This document shows positions 49,049 through 56,808 of a stretch of 64,000 nucleotides of DNA, in pieces (position 1 is the first letter of the stretch; every line of letters begins with the position of its first letter). Source of the DNA: Nocardiopsis metallicus (GTDB lineage Bacteria; Actinomycetota; Actinomycetes; Streptosporangiales; Streptosporangiaceae); the NCBI RefSeq assembly GCF_014201115.1, contig NZ_JACHDO010000001.1, forward strand, positions 1,860,001 to 1,924,000, written 5' to 3'. The notes under the pieces are model-generated. The model was not told the origin of the DNA. It worked only from the letters and a program-made list of their open reading frames with translations, and made no database searches. The position numbers and the translations under genes are program-made.

Positions 49049-50011
49049 TCAGCCCTGGAGCTGGTCCCAGACCTCGCGGTCGCGCTCGGCGGTCCAGATG
49101 ACCGGGCGCTCGATGCCGCGGAACTCGTCCCACAGCCGTGAGACGTCGAAGGGCAGGCAGTGCTCGAAGATCGGCCAGTGGCCGTAGTCGTCGGCCAGGG
49201 CGGCGTGGGTGGCGGTGAAGGCCTCCTTGAGGGTGCCGCCGCGCTCGTGGACGGCGCCGACCTCGCGGATCATCACGTCGAGGAAGTTGCGGGTCTGCTC
49301 GATGGCGGCGTCGACCTCCTCGCGGCCCCGGCTGACGGCGCCCCGGCCGCCGACGAGCATTTCGGCCCGGAGGGCCTTGACGCTGTCGAGGGCGGCCCCG
49401 GCCCAGTCCTTGTGGAAGGCGTCGCCGGTGTAGAGGGCGGCCTGGGCCTCGACGAGGTCGCCGGCGAAGAGGATCCTCTGCTTGGGCAGCCAGGCGACGA
49501 TGTCGCCCTCGGTGTGGCCGCGGCCGAAGTACTCCAGGACCAGTTCGCCGCGGTCGCCGCCGAGGTCGATGGTGGTGCGGTCGGCGAAGGTCTGGGTGGG
49601 CCAGGTCAGGCCGGGGACGGAGTCGGCGTCCTTGGCCAGGCGGGGCATCCGGCCGAACTCGCTGGCCCAGTCCTCCTTGCCGCGCTCGCGAATCAGCTCG
49701 TGGGTCTTCTCGTGGGTGAGGATGACGGTGGCGTCGAAGGCGCTGGCGCCCAGGACGCGGACCGCGTGGTAGTGCGAGAGCACCAGGTAGCGGATGGGCT
49801 TGTCGGTGTGCTCGCGGAGCTTGGCCAGCCACTCCTTGGCGGCGGTGGGGGTGGCCAGGGCCTCGAAGGCCACCACGAAGTCCTCACCCTCGATGGCGCC
49901 CACGTTGGGGTCGCCCTCGGCGGTGAGGGCGTAGACGCCGTCGGCGAGGACCTCCAGGGTCTGCTCCTTGGCCTCGGTGTCGGCGGATGAGGCGAACGGC
50001 TTGGCTGCCAT
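49049..50011 (-). CDS. Metallo-beta-lactamase-fold hydrolase with altered metal motif
   Basis: The 320-aa protein has the MBL fold: a strand pair ending in IRYLVLSHYHAVRVLGAS, then GRGHTEGD and ILFAGDLVE. The usual HxHxDH metal motif is here HYHAVR, so the Asp and third His of the second metal site are replaced by Val and Arg. The second His (GHTEGD) and the bridging Asp (AGDLVE) remain. It is the first gene of the homogentisate operon and divergent from MarR. A thioesterase, lactonase or isomerase-like role is possible. ATG at 50011. Confidence 0.78.
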   Translation of the reverse strand: MAAKPFASSADTEAKEQTLEVLADGVYALTAEGDPNVGAIEGEDFVVAFEALATPTAAKEWLAKLREHTDKPIRYLVLSHYHAVRVLGASAFDATVILTHEKTHELIRERGKEDWASEFGRMPRLAKDADSVPGLTWPTQTFADRTTIDLGGDRGELVLEYFGRGHTEGDIVAWLPKQRILFAGDLVEAQAALYTGDAFHKDWAGAALDSVKALRAEMLVGGRGAVSRGREEVDAAIEQTRNFLDVMIREVGAVHERGGTLKEAFTATHAALADDYGHWPIFEHCLPFDVSRLWDEFRGIERPVIWTAERDREVWDQLQG

Positions 50012-50056
50012 GGTCAGACCCTTCACTCGTCGCGGGCGGCTGCCGCCGCCCAAATA

Positions 50057-50070
50057 ATCAAACGTTTGAT
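50057..50070. promoter_or_regulatory. Probable MarR operator of the homogentisate operon
   Basis: ATCAAACGTTTGAT is a perfect 14-bp palindrome 45 nt upstream of the MBL gene in the divergent promoter with marR, within AT-richer DNA. It fits a MarR dimer site overlapping the leftward promoter. Confidence 0.7.
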
Positions 50071-50293
50071 GAATCTGACCATAACGTGCTCCGGGCCACA
50101 GCGCCAAGAGGCGCACGGCTACTCGGCAGGTGATGCAGATCACACATTCAGGCTACTCACCACCGCCCGAACCCGAGGGGCGAACACTCGCGGCCGGACA
50201 CCCCAGCGAGCCCGGCCGGGCGGAAACAACCGGAAGGCTACGAAGCAAAGGGGAGGCAAACGCAGGAGACGGCCTCGTACTAGGCTGGTCCGC

Positions 50294-50833
50294 GTGACTC
50301 ACAACACCGCACCCTCTGACGAACTCACCTTCTGGTCATTCGTGGACTACGCGGTGCACAAGGCCGAAAAGGAGCTCCCCTCGGTCAACGCCGAGGCCAT
50401 GCGCATGGTCCTCACCCTCAACCGGGCGACCAGCATGGTGATCTACGACCTGGAGTCCTCCGTCCACCGCCCCCGGGGCTGGACCTGGCCGGGGTTCCGT
50501 GTGCTCTTCGCGCTCTGGCTGGCCGGACCCATGGAGGCCAAGACCACCGCCGAGATATCCGGCATGAGCCGCGCCGCGCTGTCCGCCCTGCTCAACACCC
50601 TCGAACGCGACGGACTACTCAGCCGCGAACGCGCCACGCACGACCGCCGGGCCCTTCAACTCAGCCTCACCGAAGCCGGATACGGGGCGATCCTGGGCGT
50701 GTTCCGCGCCCACAACCGACGCGAGAGCGCCTGGGCCGAGGCCCTCGAACCCGAGGAGCGCCTCGAACTGGTCCGCCTGCTCAACAAGCTGATGGCCGGA
50801 TCCACCGACGCCCAGGCCAAGTTCCGCAACTAG
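50294..50833 (+). CDS. MarR-family transcriptional regulator
   Basis: The 179-aa protein has a MarR winged helix (about 65-135: AEISGMSRAALSALLNTLERD, then wing RERATHDRRALQLSLTEAG) and flanking dimerisation helices. The GTG at 50294 gives a normal length. It is divergent from the five-gene homogentisate operon, and a 14-bp palindrome lies between them. Repression of the operon until an aromatic ligand binds is the likely role. Confidence 0.87.
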   Translation: MTHNTAPSDELTFWSFVDYAVHKAEKELPSVNAEAMRMVLTLNRATSMVIYDLESSVHRPRGWTWPGFRVLFALWLAGPMEAKTTAEISGMSRAALSALLNTLERDGLLSRERATHDRRALQLSLTEAGYGAILGVFRAHNRRESAWAEALEPEERLELVRLLNKLMAGSTDAQAKFRN

Positions 50834-50914
50834 CCGACCGCTGACAGCCGACCGAGCAACGGAAATGGTCCCCTCCCACCCCGGAATTGGCCCTTGAGCG
50901 CGTGATCCGCGCCT

Positions 50915-51994
50915 GTGAGCATCGGCGGCATGGACCACACCGGCCGCGCTCGCCTGAGCCAAGCACAAAGCCAGTTCTCGCCCGGGAACACCTACCTCAA
51001 CACCGCCACCCACGGCCTGATCCCGCACACGGCCCGACTGGCCCTGGAGCGGAACACCCGCGAGGTGGCCACCGGCGGGTTCTCCCCAGGCGCCGTCGAC
51101 AGCGTCGTCGACGCCGCCCGGAGCGCCTACGCCCGCCTGGTCGGGGTCACCGCCGACCGGGTCGCCGTGGGCACCCACACCTCGCAGTTCGTCGGCACCG
51201 TCGCCGCGAGTCTGCCGCCGGGCTCGGAGGTCCTGCTCGCCGAGGGCGAGTTCACCTCGATCGCCTTCCCGCTGTTGACCCGGCTGGAGCACGGGGTCCG
51301 GGTCCGCGAGGTCCCCCTGGACCGCCTGCCCGAGGAGGTCGGCCCGACCACCACCCTGGTCGCGGTCGCCGCCGTCCAGTCGGCCACCGGAGAGATCGCC
51401 CCGATCGAGGAACTGCGCACCGCCTGCGCCGACCACGGCGCCCGGCTCCTGCTCGACACCAGCCAGTCGGCGGGTTGGCTCTCCACCCCACTCGACGGTG
51501 TGGACTACATCGTGTGCAGCACCTACAAGTGGCTGCTGGGCCCCCGGGGAGGGGCCTTCCTCACCGGGACCGCCGAAGCCCTCGCCCAACTCTCACCCCT
51601 GGCCCCCGGCTGGTTCGCGGGCGCCGACCCGTGGGACTCGCTCTACGGCGGACCGCTACGCCTGGCCGAGGGAACCCGCCGCCTCGACTTGGCCCCGGTG
51701 TGGCCTGCGTGGATCGGCCTGGCCCCCGCCCTGGACCTGCTGAACGAGGTCGGGGTGGCGACCATCAACGAACACGACGCCGCCCTGGCCGACCGCTTCC
51801 GGAACGCGATGGGGCTGGCGGAGACCGGCTCGGCGATCGTGTCGCTCCCGGCCCCCGAGGGCACCGCCGAACGCCTCGCCGAGGCGGGGATCTCCGCAGC
51901 CATCCGTGACGGACGGCTGCGGGTGGGATTCCACCTGTACAACACCGAGGAGGACGTCGAACACCTGGTCAAGGCGTTGTCCGAGACCGGATGA
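50915..51994 (+). CDS. Class V aminotransferase-fold PLP enzyme
   Basis: The 359-aa protein has the fold type I, class V layout (selenocysteine lyase/isopenicillin-N epimerase group): an N-terminal GNTYLNTATHGLIP, GTHTSQFVGT, the DTSQSAGWL block with the PLP-ring Asp nearby, and Lys in CSTYKWLLGPRG that forms the Schiff base. It cleaves or transfers the amino group of an unknown amino acid. The GTG at 50915 is used; an ATG five codons on (50930) is an alternative. It stands alone before a bidirectional hairpin. Confidence 0.85.
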   Translation: MSIGGMDHTGRARLSQAQSQFSPGNTYLNTATHGLIPHTARLALERNTREVATGGFSPGAVDSVVDAARSAYARLVGVTADRVAVGTHTSQFVGTVAASLPPGSEVLLAEGEFTSIAFPLLTRLEHGVRVREVPLDRLPEEVGPTTTLVAVAAVQSATGEIAPIEELRTACADHGARLLLDTSQSAGWLSTPLDGVDYIVCSTYKWLLGPRGGAFLTGTAEALAQLSPLAPGWFAGADPWDSLYGGPLRLAEGTRRLDLAPVWPAWIGLAPALDLLNEVGVATINEHDAALADRFRNAMGLAETGSAIVSLPAPEGTAERLAEAGISAAIRDGRLRVGFHLYNTEEDVEHLVKALSETG

Positions 51995-52056
51995 ACCGTC
52001 GGTTACGCGGCCCTTTCCCGAAGGAGAGGGACCTGCACCACCTGCCCTCGGCCTGG

Positions 52057-52090
52057 GTCGCGCTCATGCACGCAGGTGTCTGAGCGCGAC
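52057..52090. terminator. Hairpin between the PLP enzyme and deazaflavin reductase genes
   Basis: GTCGCGCTC (52057-52065) pairs with GAGCGCGAC (52082-52090) between convergent genes. Confidence 0.6.
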
Positions 52091-52110
52091 CAGCCTGGGG
52101 CGCGGGTGAT

Positions 52111-52569
52111 TCAGGAAGCGCGGGAGATGACGAAGACGGGGATGAGCCGGTCGGTCTTCTCCTGGTAGTCGGCGTAGGGCGGGTAGGCCGCCACCGCGCG
52201 CTCCCACCAGAGCCGGCGCTCCTCCCCCTCCACCTCGCGGGCGCGGGCGGCGAAGGGTTCGGGGCCGTCCTGGAGGGCGACCTCGTCGGGGGCCGCGCGC
52301 AAGTTGCCCACCCAGGCGGGGTCCGAGGGCGCACCGCCCTGGGAACCGATCACCGCGTACTCGCCGTCGTGCTCGACCCGCATGAGGGCGGACTTGCGGA
52401 CCTTGCCACTGCTGCGGCCGCGCGTGGTGAGGATGACGACCGGCATGCCCGTGTCCATGAGGGTGTTGGCCTCGCGGCCGCCGCTGCGCTCGTACTGTTC
52501 GACCTGGTCGCGGACGAACTTCGACGGGCTCGGCACGTACTCGCCCGGCAGGATTTCACTCGTGGTCAT
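52111..52569 (-). CDS. Deazaflavin (F420)-dependent nitroreductase-family protein
   Basis: The 152-aa protein fits the Ddn/FDOR split-barrel family: FVRDQVEQYERSGGREANTL, PVVILTTRGRSSGKVRKSAL, a strand with YAVIGSQGGAPSDPAWVGNL and the C-terminal DRLIPVFVISR. The RGRKSGK-type segment and the GG-PsdPaWvxNL motif bind F420. Such proteins reduce quinones, lipids or nitro compounds in actinobacteria. The ATG at 52569 gives the standard start. Its placement before the Eis array is probably coincidental. Confidence 0.9.
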   Translation of the reverse strand: MTTSEILPGEYVPSPSKFVRDQVEQYERSGGREANTLMDTGMPVVILTTRGRSSGKVRKSALMRVEHDGEYAVIGSQGGAPSDPAWVGNLRAAPDEVALQDGPEPFAARAREVEGEERRLWWERAVAAYPPYADYQEKTDRLIPVFVISRAS

Positions 52570-52647
52570 CGCTCTCCCTGGGGTTGGGCTACGGAGTCGG
52601 TCCCGATCGTGCCACGTCCGCCTCCGGCGGGGCGGGTCCGACATGCC

Positions 52648-53904
52648 TCAGAAGATCACCCCGCACAGGGGCGCGCGGGGCACGCGCAGCGCGGTGTCGA
52701 GCAGGTCGGCGGCGCCCGGGGTGTGCTCGGCGACCGTTCCGGCCGCCACCTTGGCCCCGACCGTGAACTGGCCCAGGAAGGCCGCCCCCAGGTGGGCGGC
52801 GTCAAGGGACAGGTCCGGGGCGTCCGAGGCGGGATCGCAGGAGGCACCGGCGCGGTCCGCGCGCAGCCGCCAACGCCCGGCGTTCCAGGGCGCGTGCCGG
52901 TCGGCCACCTCAAGGACCACGTCCACCGGGGCGGCGTAGGAACGTTCAGCCAGGGCGCCGGGCAGGTCCACCAGACGGATCCACAGCGCGACGCGTGACC
53001 GAACCTCCAGACGCAGGGGGTCGGCGACCAGGGACCAGAGCGGATCGTCCACGGGCAGGTGCTCGAAGTTGACCCGGATGACCAGGTCGCGGGTGAACAG
53101 GTGCTCGTACAGTGCGGTGCGGGCGGCCGGGGTGGCGGCAGCCACCTCCCGAACGTCCAGTACCCCGCGCAGGCCGCCGTCCGCCACCGGGACCCGGTGG
53201 CTCCGGTACAGGGCGTAGCCCACCGGTGCGCGGGTGTCGTGGACCACCACCGCCCTGAGCGGCCCGGACTCCCCTCGGGTCTGGGGGTCGTCCCGCAACA
53301 GCCGGTCCCACCAGGACTCGTCTCGCTGGTAGTCGCCGGGCCGGGTCGGAGCGACGGCCCTGTGCACCCGGGCCAGGTCGGCCCGGGCCTCCTGAGGCGG
53401 GGCGAGCACCGTGGTGAGCGAGGGGTCGCGCGGTACGTCCGCGGACAGGAGGTCGTGCGGACGGTCGACGCTCACCCGGTGCTGGACCGAGGCGGCGCCG
53501 TAGCCGAACCGCCCGTAGATACCGCCCTCGGAGGCCCACAGCGCCGCCACCTTCTCGCCACGGTCACGCGTGTCGGCGAGCTGGCGGCGCATCAGAGCGG
53601 TGAGGACCCCCCGACGGCGGTGGGTGGGCCACACCCCGACCGCGGTCACCCCCGCCACCGGGCGCGGCCCGCCGGGCAGGGTCATCTCGAAGGGGAAGGC
53701 GTTGGTGCTGCCCACCGCCTGCTCTCCGTCCCAGGCCACCAGGACGCGCTCGTACCCCTGGGCGTCCATCAGGGGACGCCACCGTTCCAGGAAGGAGACG
53801 GGGTCGCCGGGGAACAGCAGACTCTCGTGAAGGACCGGGGCGACGGCAGCATACCCCTGCCGGTCGACCCCGGTCACCTTCCATTCGGAGCGCTGTCCGG
53901 TCAT
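52648..53904 (-). CDS. Eis-like GNAT acetyltransferase (paralog 1 of 4)
   Basis: The 418-aa protein has the three-part Eis layout: an N-terminal GNAT domain (about 1-140), a second GNAT-like domain without catalytic motif, and a C-terminal SCP2-like domain. The acetyl-CoA loop is AVGVWPTHRRRGVLTALM and the Tyr assigned as general acid lies in IYGRFGYG. The chain ends in LCGVIF; in Eis the terminal Phe carboxylate takes part in catalysis. Eis enzymes acetylate aminoglycosides and Lys residues. It is the most downstream of four leftward paralogs. ATG at 53904. Confidence 0.88.
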   Translation of the reverse strand: MTGQRSEWKVTGVDRQGYAAVAPVLHESLLFPGDPVSFLERWRPLMDAQGYERVLVAWDGEQAVGSTNAFPFEMTLPGGPRPVAGVTAVGVWPTHRRRGVLTALMRRQLADTRDRGEKVAALWASEGGIYGRFGYGAASVQHRVSVDRPHDLLSADVPRDPSLTTVLAPPQEARADLARVHRAVAPTRPGDYQRDESWWDRLLRDDPQTRGESGPLRAVVVHDTRAPVGYALYRSHRVPVADGGLRGVLDVREVAAATPAARTALYEHLFTRDLVIRVNFEHLPVDDPLWSLVADPLRLEVRSRVALWIRLVDLPGALAERSYAAPVDVVLEVADRHAPWNAGRWRLRADRAGASCDPASDAPDLSLDAAHLGAAFLGQFTVGAKVAAGTVAEHTPGAADLLDTALRVPRAPLCGVIF

Positions 53905-53955
53905 GTTCTCTCCTTGCGGCTCTGCCGGGAAACCCTGCCTGTCAGCAACCCTGCC

Positions 53956-55278
53956 TTAGAAAGCCTGGTCGCAGAAGGGTGCGTCGGAGCGGAAGAGGGC
54001 GGTGTCCAGGGCCGCTACCGCGCCCGGGACGTGCTCGGTGAGCAGACCGGAGCGCAGGTACCCGCTGAGGGTGTGCTGGCCCAGGTAGGCCGCGCCCAGG
54101 TGAGACACGTCCAGGGACAGGTCGGGGGTGTCCGAGGCGGCCTCGCACACCGCGCCGGAGCGGTCCGCGCGCAGCCGCCACCGGCCCGCGTTCCACGGCG
54201 CGTACCGGTCGGCGACCTCGATCACCACGTCAGCCGGGGCCGCGTAGGAACGCTCGGCTAGCGCCCCGGGCACGTCCACCAGACGCAGCCAGAGGGGTTC
54301 GTCGAACCTGCTCGCGAGTCGGTGGGGATCGGTGATCAGGTACTGCAGCGGATCGTCCGGGGCGGTGGACGCGAAGACCAGTTTGGTGATGAGGTCGCGG
54401 CTGAACAGGTGCTCGTACAGTGCGGTCCGAGCGGACGGGACTGCGGCGACGATCTCCTGGACGTGCGCCTCCCTGTTCCCGGTTCGGTAGAGGGCATAAC
54501 CCTGGGGCCCGTCCGTACCGGAGACCACGGCCGCCTTGAGGTGGCTCCGGTTCTGCCGTGACTCCGGGGTGTCGCGCAGGTTGCTGTCCCAGAAGGCCCG
54601 GGAACGGTGGATACGGCCGATCTGATGTGCCGTCACCGCCGCGTGCACTCGTTCCAGGTCCGCCCGGGCCGGAGGCAGACGGAGCAACTCGGTGGTGAGC
54701 GCGGGATCGCGGGGTGCGTCGGGGCGCAGCCGGGCGTGGGCGGCTTCGAGGGTCACCTCGTACTGGCTGGTCGCCGGGGCGTAGCCGAAACGCCCGTAGA
54801 TCGCGCCCTCAGAGGCCCAGAGGACCGCCAGTTTCTCGCCCCGGTCACGGATGTCGGCGAGCTGGCGGCGCATCAGGGCACTGAGGATTCCCTGGCGACG
54901 GCGAGTGGGCCACACCCCGACCCCGGTGATCCCGGCGACCGCCCGCGTGCCGCCCGGAACCGTCATCCGGAAGGAGAAGGCGTTCACCGAACCGATGACA
55001 CGCCCTCCCTCGACGACCCTGCCGTCCCTGGACCCGGTGGCCTGGTCCGGCCAGTGCGTTTCGGTGACCACCAGTTGGCGGGCGTAGCCGTCCTCGGAGA
55101 GGAGCGGGCCGAGGCGCTCGATCCAGAACTCGCTGTCCTGCGCCCCGAGGAGGGCCTCACCGACGACCTCGACGACGGCGGGGAAGTCGTCCTTGCTGCC
55201 GGGGCGGAGCGTCCAACCGCGTTCGGCGAACCCCTCCGGAACCCCCTGCGCCCGCTGCGGCTGTTCGGCCTGGCCCAT
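53956..55278 (-). CDS. Eis-like GNAT acetyltransferase (paralog 2 of 4)
   Basis: The 440-aa paralog keeps GVGVWPTRRRQGILSALM and IYGRFGYAP and the full three-domain length. It differs from its neighbours in an insertion after SNAFSF-equivalent strands (QATGSRDGRVVEGGRVIGSV), and its C-terminus is FCDQAF instead of the CG-containing ends of the others. The ATG at 55278 is preferred over the longer open frame because GGGGGAG lies 9 nt upstream. It is separated from paralog 3 by a long hairpin at 55331. Substrate unknown. Confidence 0.87.
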   Translation of the reverse strand: MGQAEQPQRAQGVPEGFAERGWTLRPGSKDDFPAVVEVVGEALLGAQDSEFWIERLGPLLSEDGYARQLVVTETHWPDQATGSRDGRVVEGGRVIGSVNAFSFRMTVPGGTRAVAGITGVGVWPTRRRQGILSALMRRQLADIRDRGEKLAVLWASEGAIYGRFGYAPATSQYEVTLEAAHARLRPDAPRDPALTTELLRLPPARADLERVHAAVTAHQIGRIHRSRAFWDSNLRDTPESRQNRSHLKAAVVSGTDGPQGYALYRTGNREAHVQEIVAAVPSARTALYEHLFSRDLITKLVFASTAPDDPLQYLITDPHRLASRFDEPLWLRLVDVPGALAERSYAAPADVVIEVADRYAPWNAGRWRLRADRSGAVCEAASDTPDLSLDVSHLGAAYLGQHTLSGYLRSGLLTEHVPGAVAALDTALFRSDAPFCDQAF

Positions 55279-55330
55279 ACCGTCGTTCTCCCCCTGGGTT
55301 TGGCTGCGCGCCCTACCTCGTGGCCGGGGT

Positions 55331-55379
55331 CCGCCCCGGCCGACTGGCACTGGGTTTTTGTACCAGTCGGCCGGGGCGG
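55331..55379. terminator. Long hairpin between Eis paralogs 3 and 2
   Basis: A perfect 17-bp stem (55331-55347 with 55363-55379) closes a 15-nt loop that contains a T-run. It lies between the stop of paralog 3 (55442) and the start of paralog 2 (55278), so it may terminate or attenuate readthrough within the array. Confidence 0.7.
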
Positions 55380-55441
55380 GCGGCCAGTGGTTTTCCCGGC
55401 GCGGGTCCCGGAAGCGGGGGCAGGGAAGCAGGAGGCGGCGG

Positions 55442-56746
55442 CTAGAAGATGACCCCGCAGAAGGGCGCGTCGAACCGGTGCAGGGCCGCGTCCAGACGTG
55501 CGACCGTGCCCGGGGTGTGCTCGGTGATCAGGCCCGCGCGCAGGAAACCGGTGAGCGGAGTCTGGCCGAGGTGGGCGGCGCCCAGGTGGTGCACGTCCAG
55601 GGACAGGTCGGGTTCGGCCTCGGTGAGCTCCACCCGCGCGCCCTCGGTGTCGGCCTTGATCCGCCAGCGCCCGGCGTTCCAGGGGGCGTAACGGTCGGTG
55701 ACGGCCAGGACCCCCTCGAAGGGCGCGGCGTAGGGCCGCTCCGACAGGGCACCGGCCAGGTCCACCAGACGCACCCACAGGGAGGGGTGGTGGGTGGCCA
55801 CGGCCCGGCCGCGGTCCGGGAGCAGGTGGTGCAGCGGGCAGTCCGCGGGCAGGAAGTCGAAGACGACCTTGGCGACCAGGTCGCGGCTGAACAGGTGCTC
55901 GAACAGGGCGGTCCAGGCGGCCGGGGCGGTGGCGGTGATCTCCTGGACGTGTACCTCGCCCTGGGCGCCGCCCTCGTCCCACTTGGCCTTGGTCCGGTAC
56001 AGGGCGTAGCCGAGGGGGCCTTCGGCGTTGCCGACGACGGCCGCGACCAGCGGCCCCTTGTCCCCACGGCGGTGGGGGCGGTCGTCCAGGGCACGATCCC
56101 ACCAGGGCCCGGTGCGGCGGAACTGGCCGACCTGGGCCGCCGAGACGGCCTCGTGCACGCGTTCGAGGTCGGTGCGCACCCGCTCCGGTTCGCGCAGGAC
56201 GACCCGCAGGTCCCGATCGCGGGGAGCGTCGGCGCGCAGGGCGCTGTGCGGCCTGGAGATGTCGGTCGACAGCTCCGTGCAGGCGTTGCCGTAGCCGAAG
56301 CGTTCGTAGATGGAGCCCTCCGAGGCCCACAGGGCGGCGTAGCGCACCCCTTCGGCGTGAATGTCGGCGAGCTGGCGGCGCATCAGGGCGCTGAGCACGC
56401 CCTGTCTGCGGTGGGTGGGCCACACGCCCACTCCGGTCACCCCGGCCACGGGGACGCGGCCGCCCGGCATCGTCAGCTCGAAGGGGAAGTGGTTGGTGGT
56501 ACCGATGACCTCCTCTCCGCCCTCGGCTTCGTCCACGGCGACCAGGAGCCGTTCGTAGCCCAGGGCGTCGTGCAGCGGGCGCATCCGCTCCAGCATGGTG
56601 TCGATGTCGTCGGGGATCAGGAGGGCCTGCCCGAATACCCGGCCCGCCCTGGCGAACTCGTCCGCGTCGCTGTGCCGCACGGTCCAGTCCCGCTTCGGCG
56701 CGCTGCTGGGGTCCACCCTCTGGTTCTCGCTCATGGGAAAAGGCAT
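55442..56746 (-). CDS. Eis-like GNAT acetyltransferase (paralog 3 of 4)
   Basis: The 434-aa paralog has GVGVWPTHRRQGVLSALM and IYERFGYGN, and ends in FCGVIF like paralog 1. The ERFGY spelling differs from the GRFGY of paralogs 1 and 2. Length and domain order are as in Mycobacterium tuberculosis Eis (about 400 residues), with extra residues in the GNAT domain (DEAEGGEEVIG). The ATG at 56746 is used; an internal ATG four codons on (56734) is possible. Paralog 4 precedes it 62 nt upstream. Confidence 0.87.
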   Translation of the reverse strand: MPFPMSENQRVDPSSAPKRDWTVRHSDADEFARAGRVFGQALLIPDDIDTMLERMRPLHDALGYERLLVAVDEAEGGEEVIGTTNHFPFELTMPGGRVPVAGVTGVGVWPTHRRQGVLSALMRRQLADIHAEGVRYAALWASEGSIYERFGYGNACTELSTDISRPHSALRADAPRDRDLRVVLREPERVRTDLERVHEAVSAAQVGQFRRTGPWWDRALDDRPHRRGDKGPLVAAVVGNAEGPLGYALYRTKAKWDEGGAQGEVHVQEITATAPAAWTALFEHLFSRDLVAKVVFDFLPADCPLHHLLPDRGRAVATHHPSLWVRLVDLAGALSERPYAAPFEGVLAVTDRYAPWNAGRWRIKADTEGARVELTEAEPDLSLDVHHLGAAHLGQTPLTGFLRAGLITEHTPGTVARLDAALHRFDAPFCGVIF

Positions 56747-56808
56747 ATCAGCGGCCCCGGAGCGGTGGCCAATGGTTTTGTCAGCGGTCGGGGTGGACGG
56801 GCGGGCGC

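Noticed and set aside
43842..50011. Reading the MBL-fold gene as the maleylacetoacetate isomerase
   Set aside because: It is a hydrolase fold and first in the operon; the 286-aa gene beside hmgA is the better candidate, so no activity is claimed for either.
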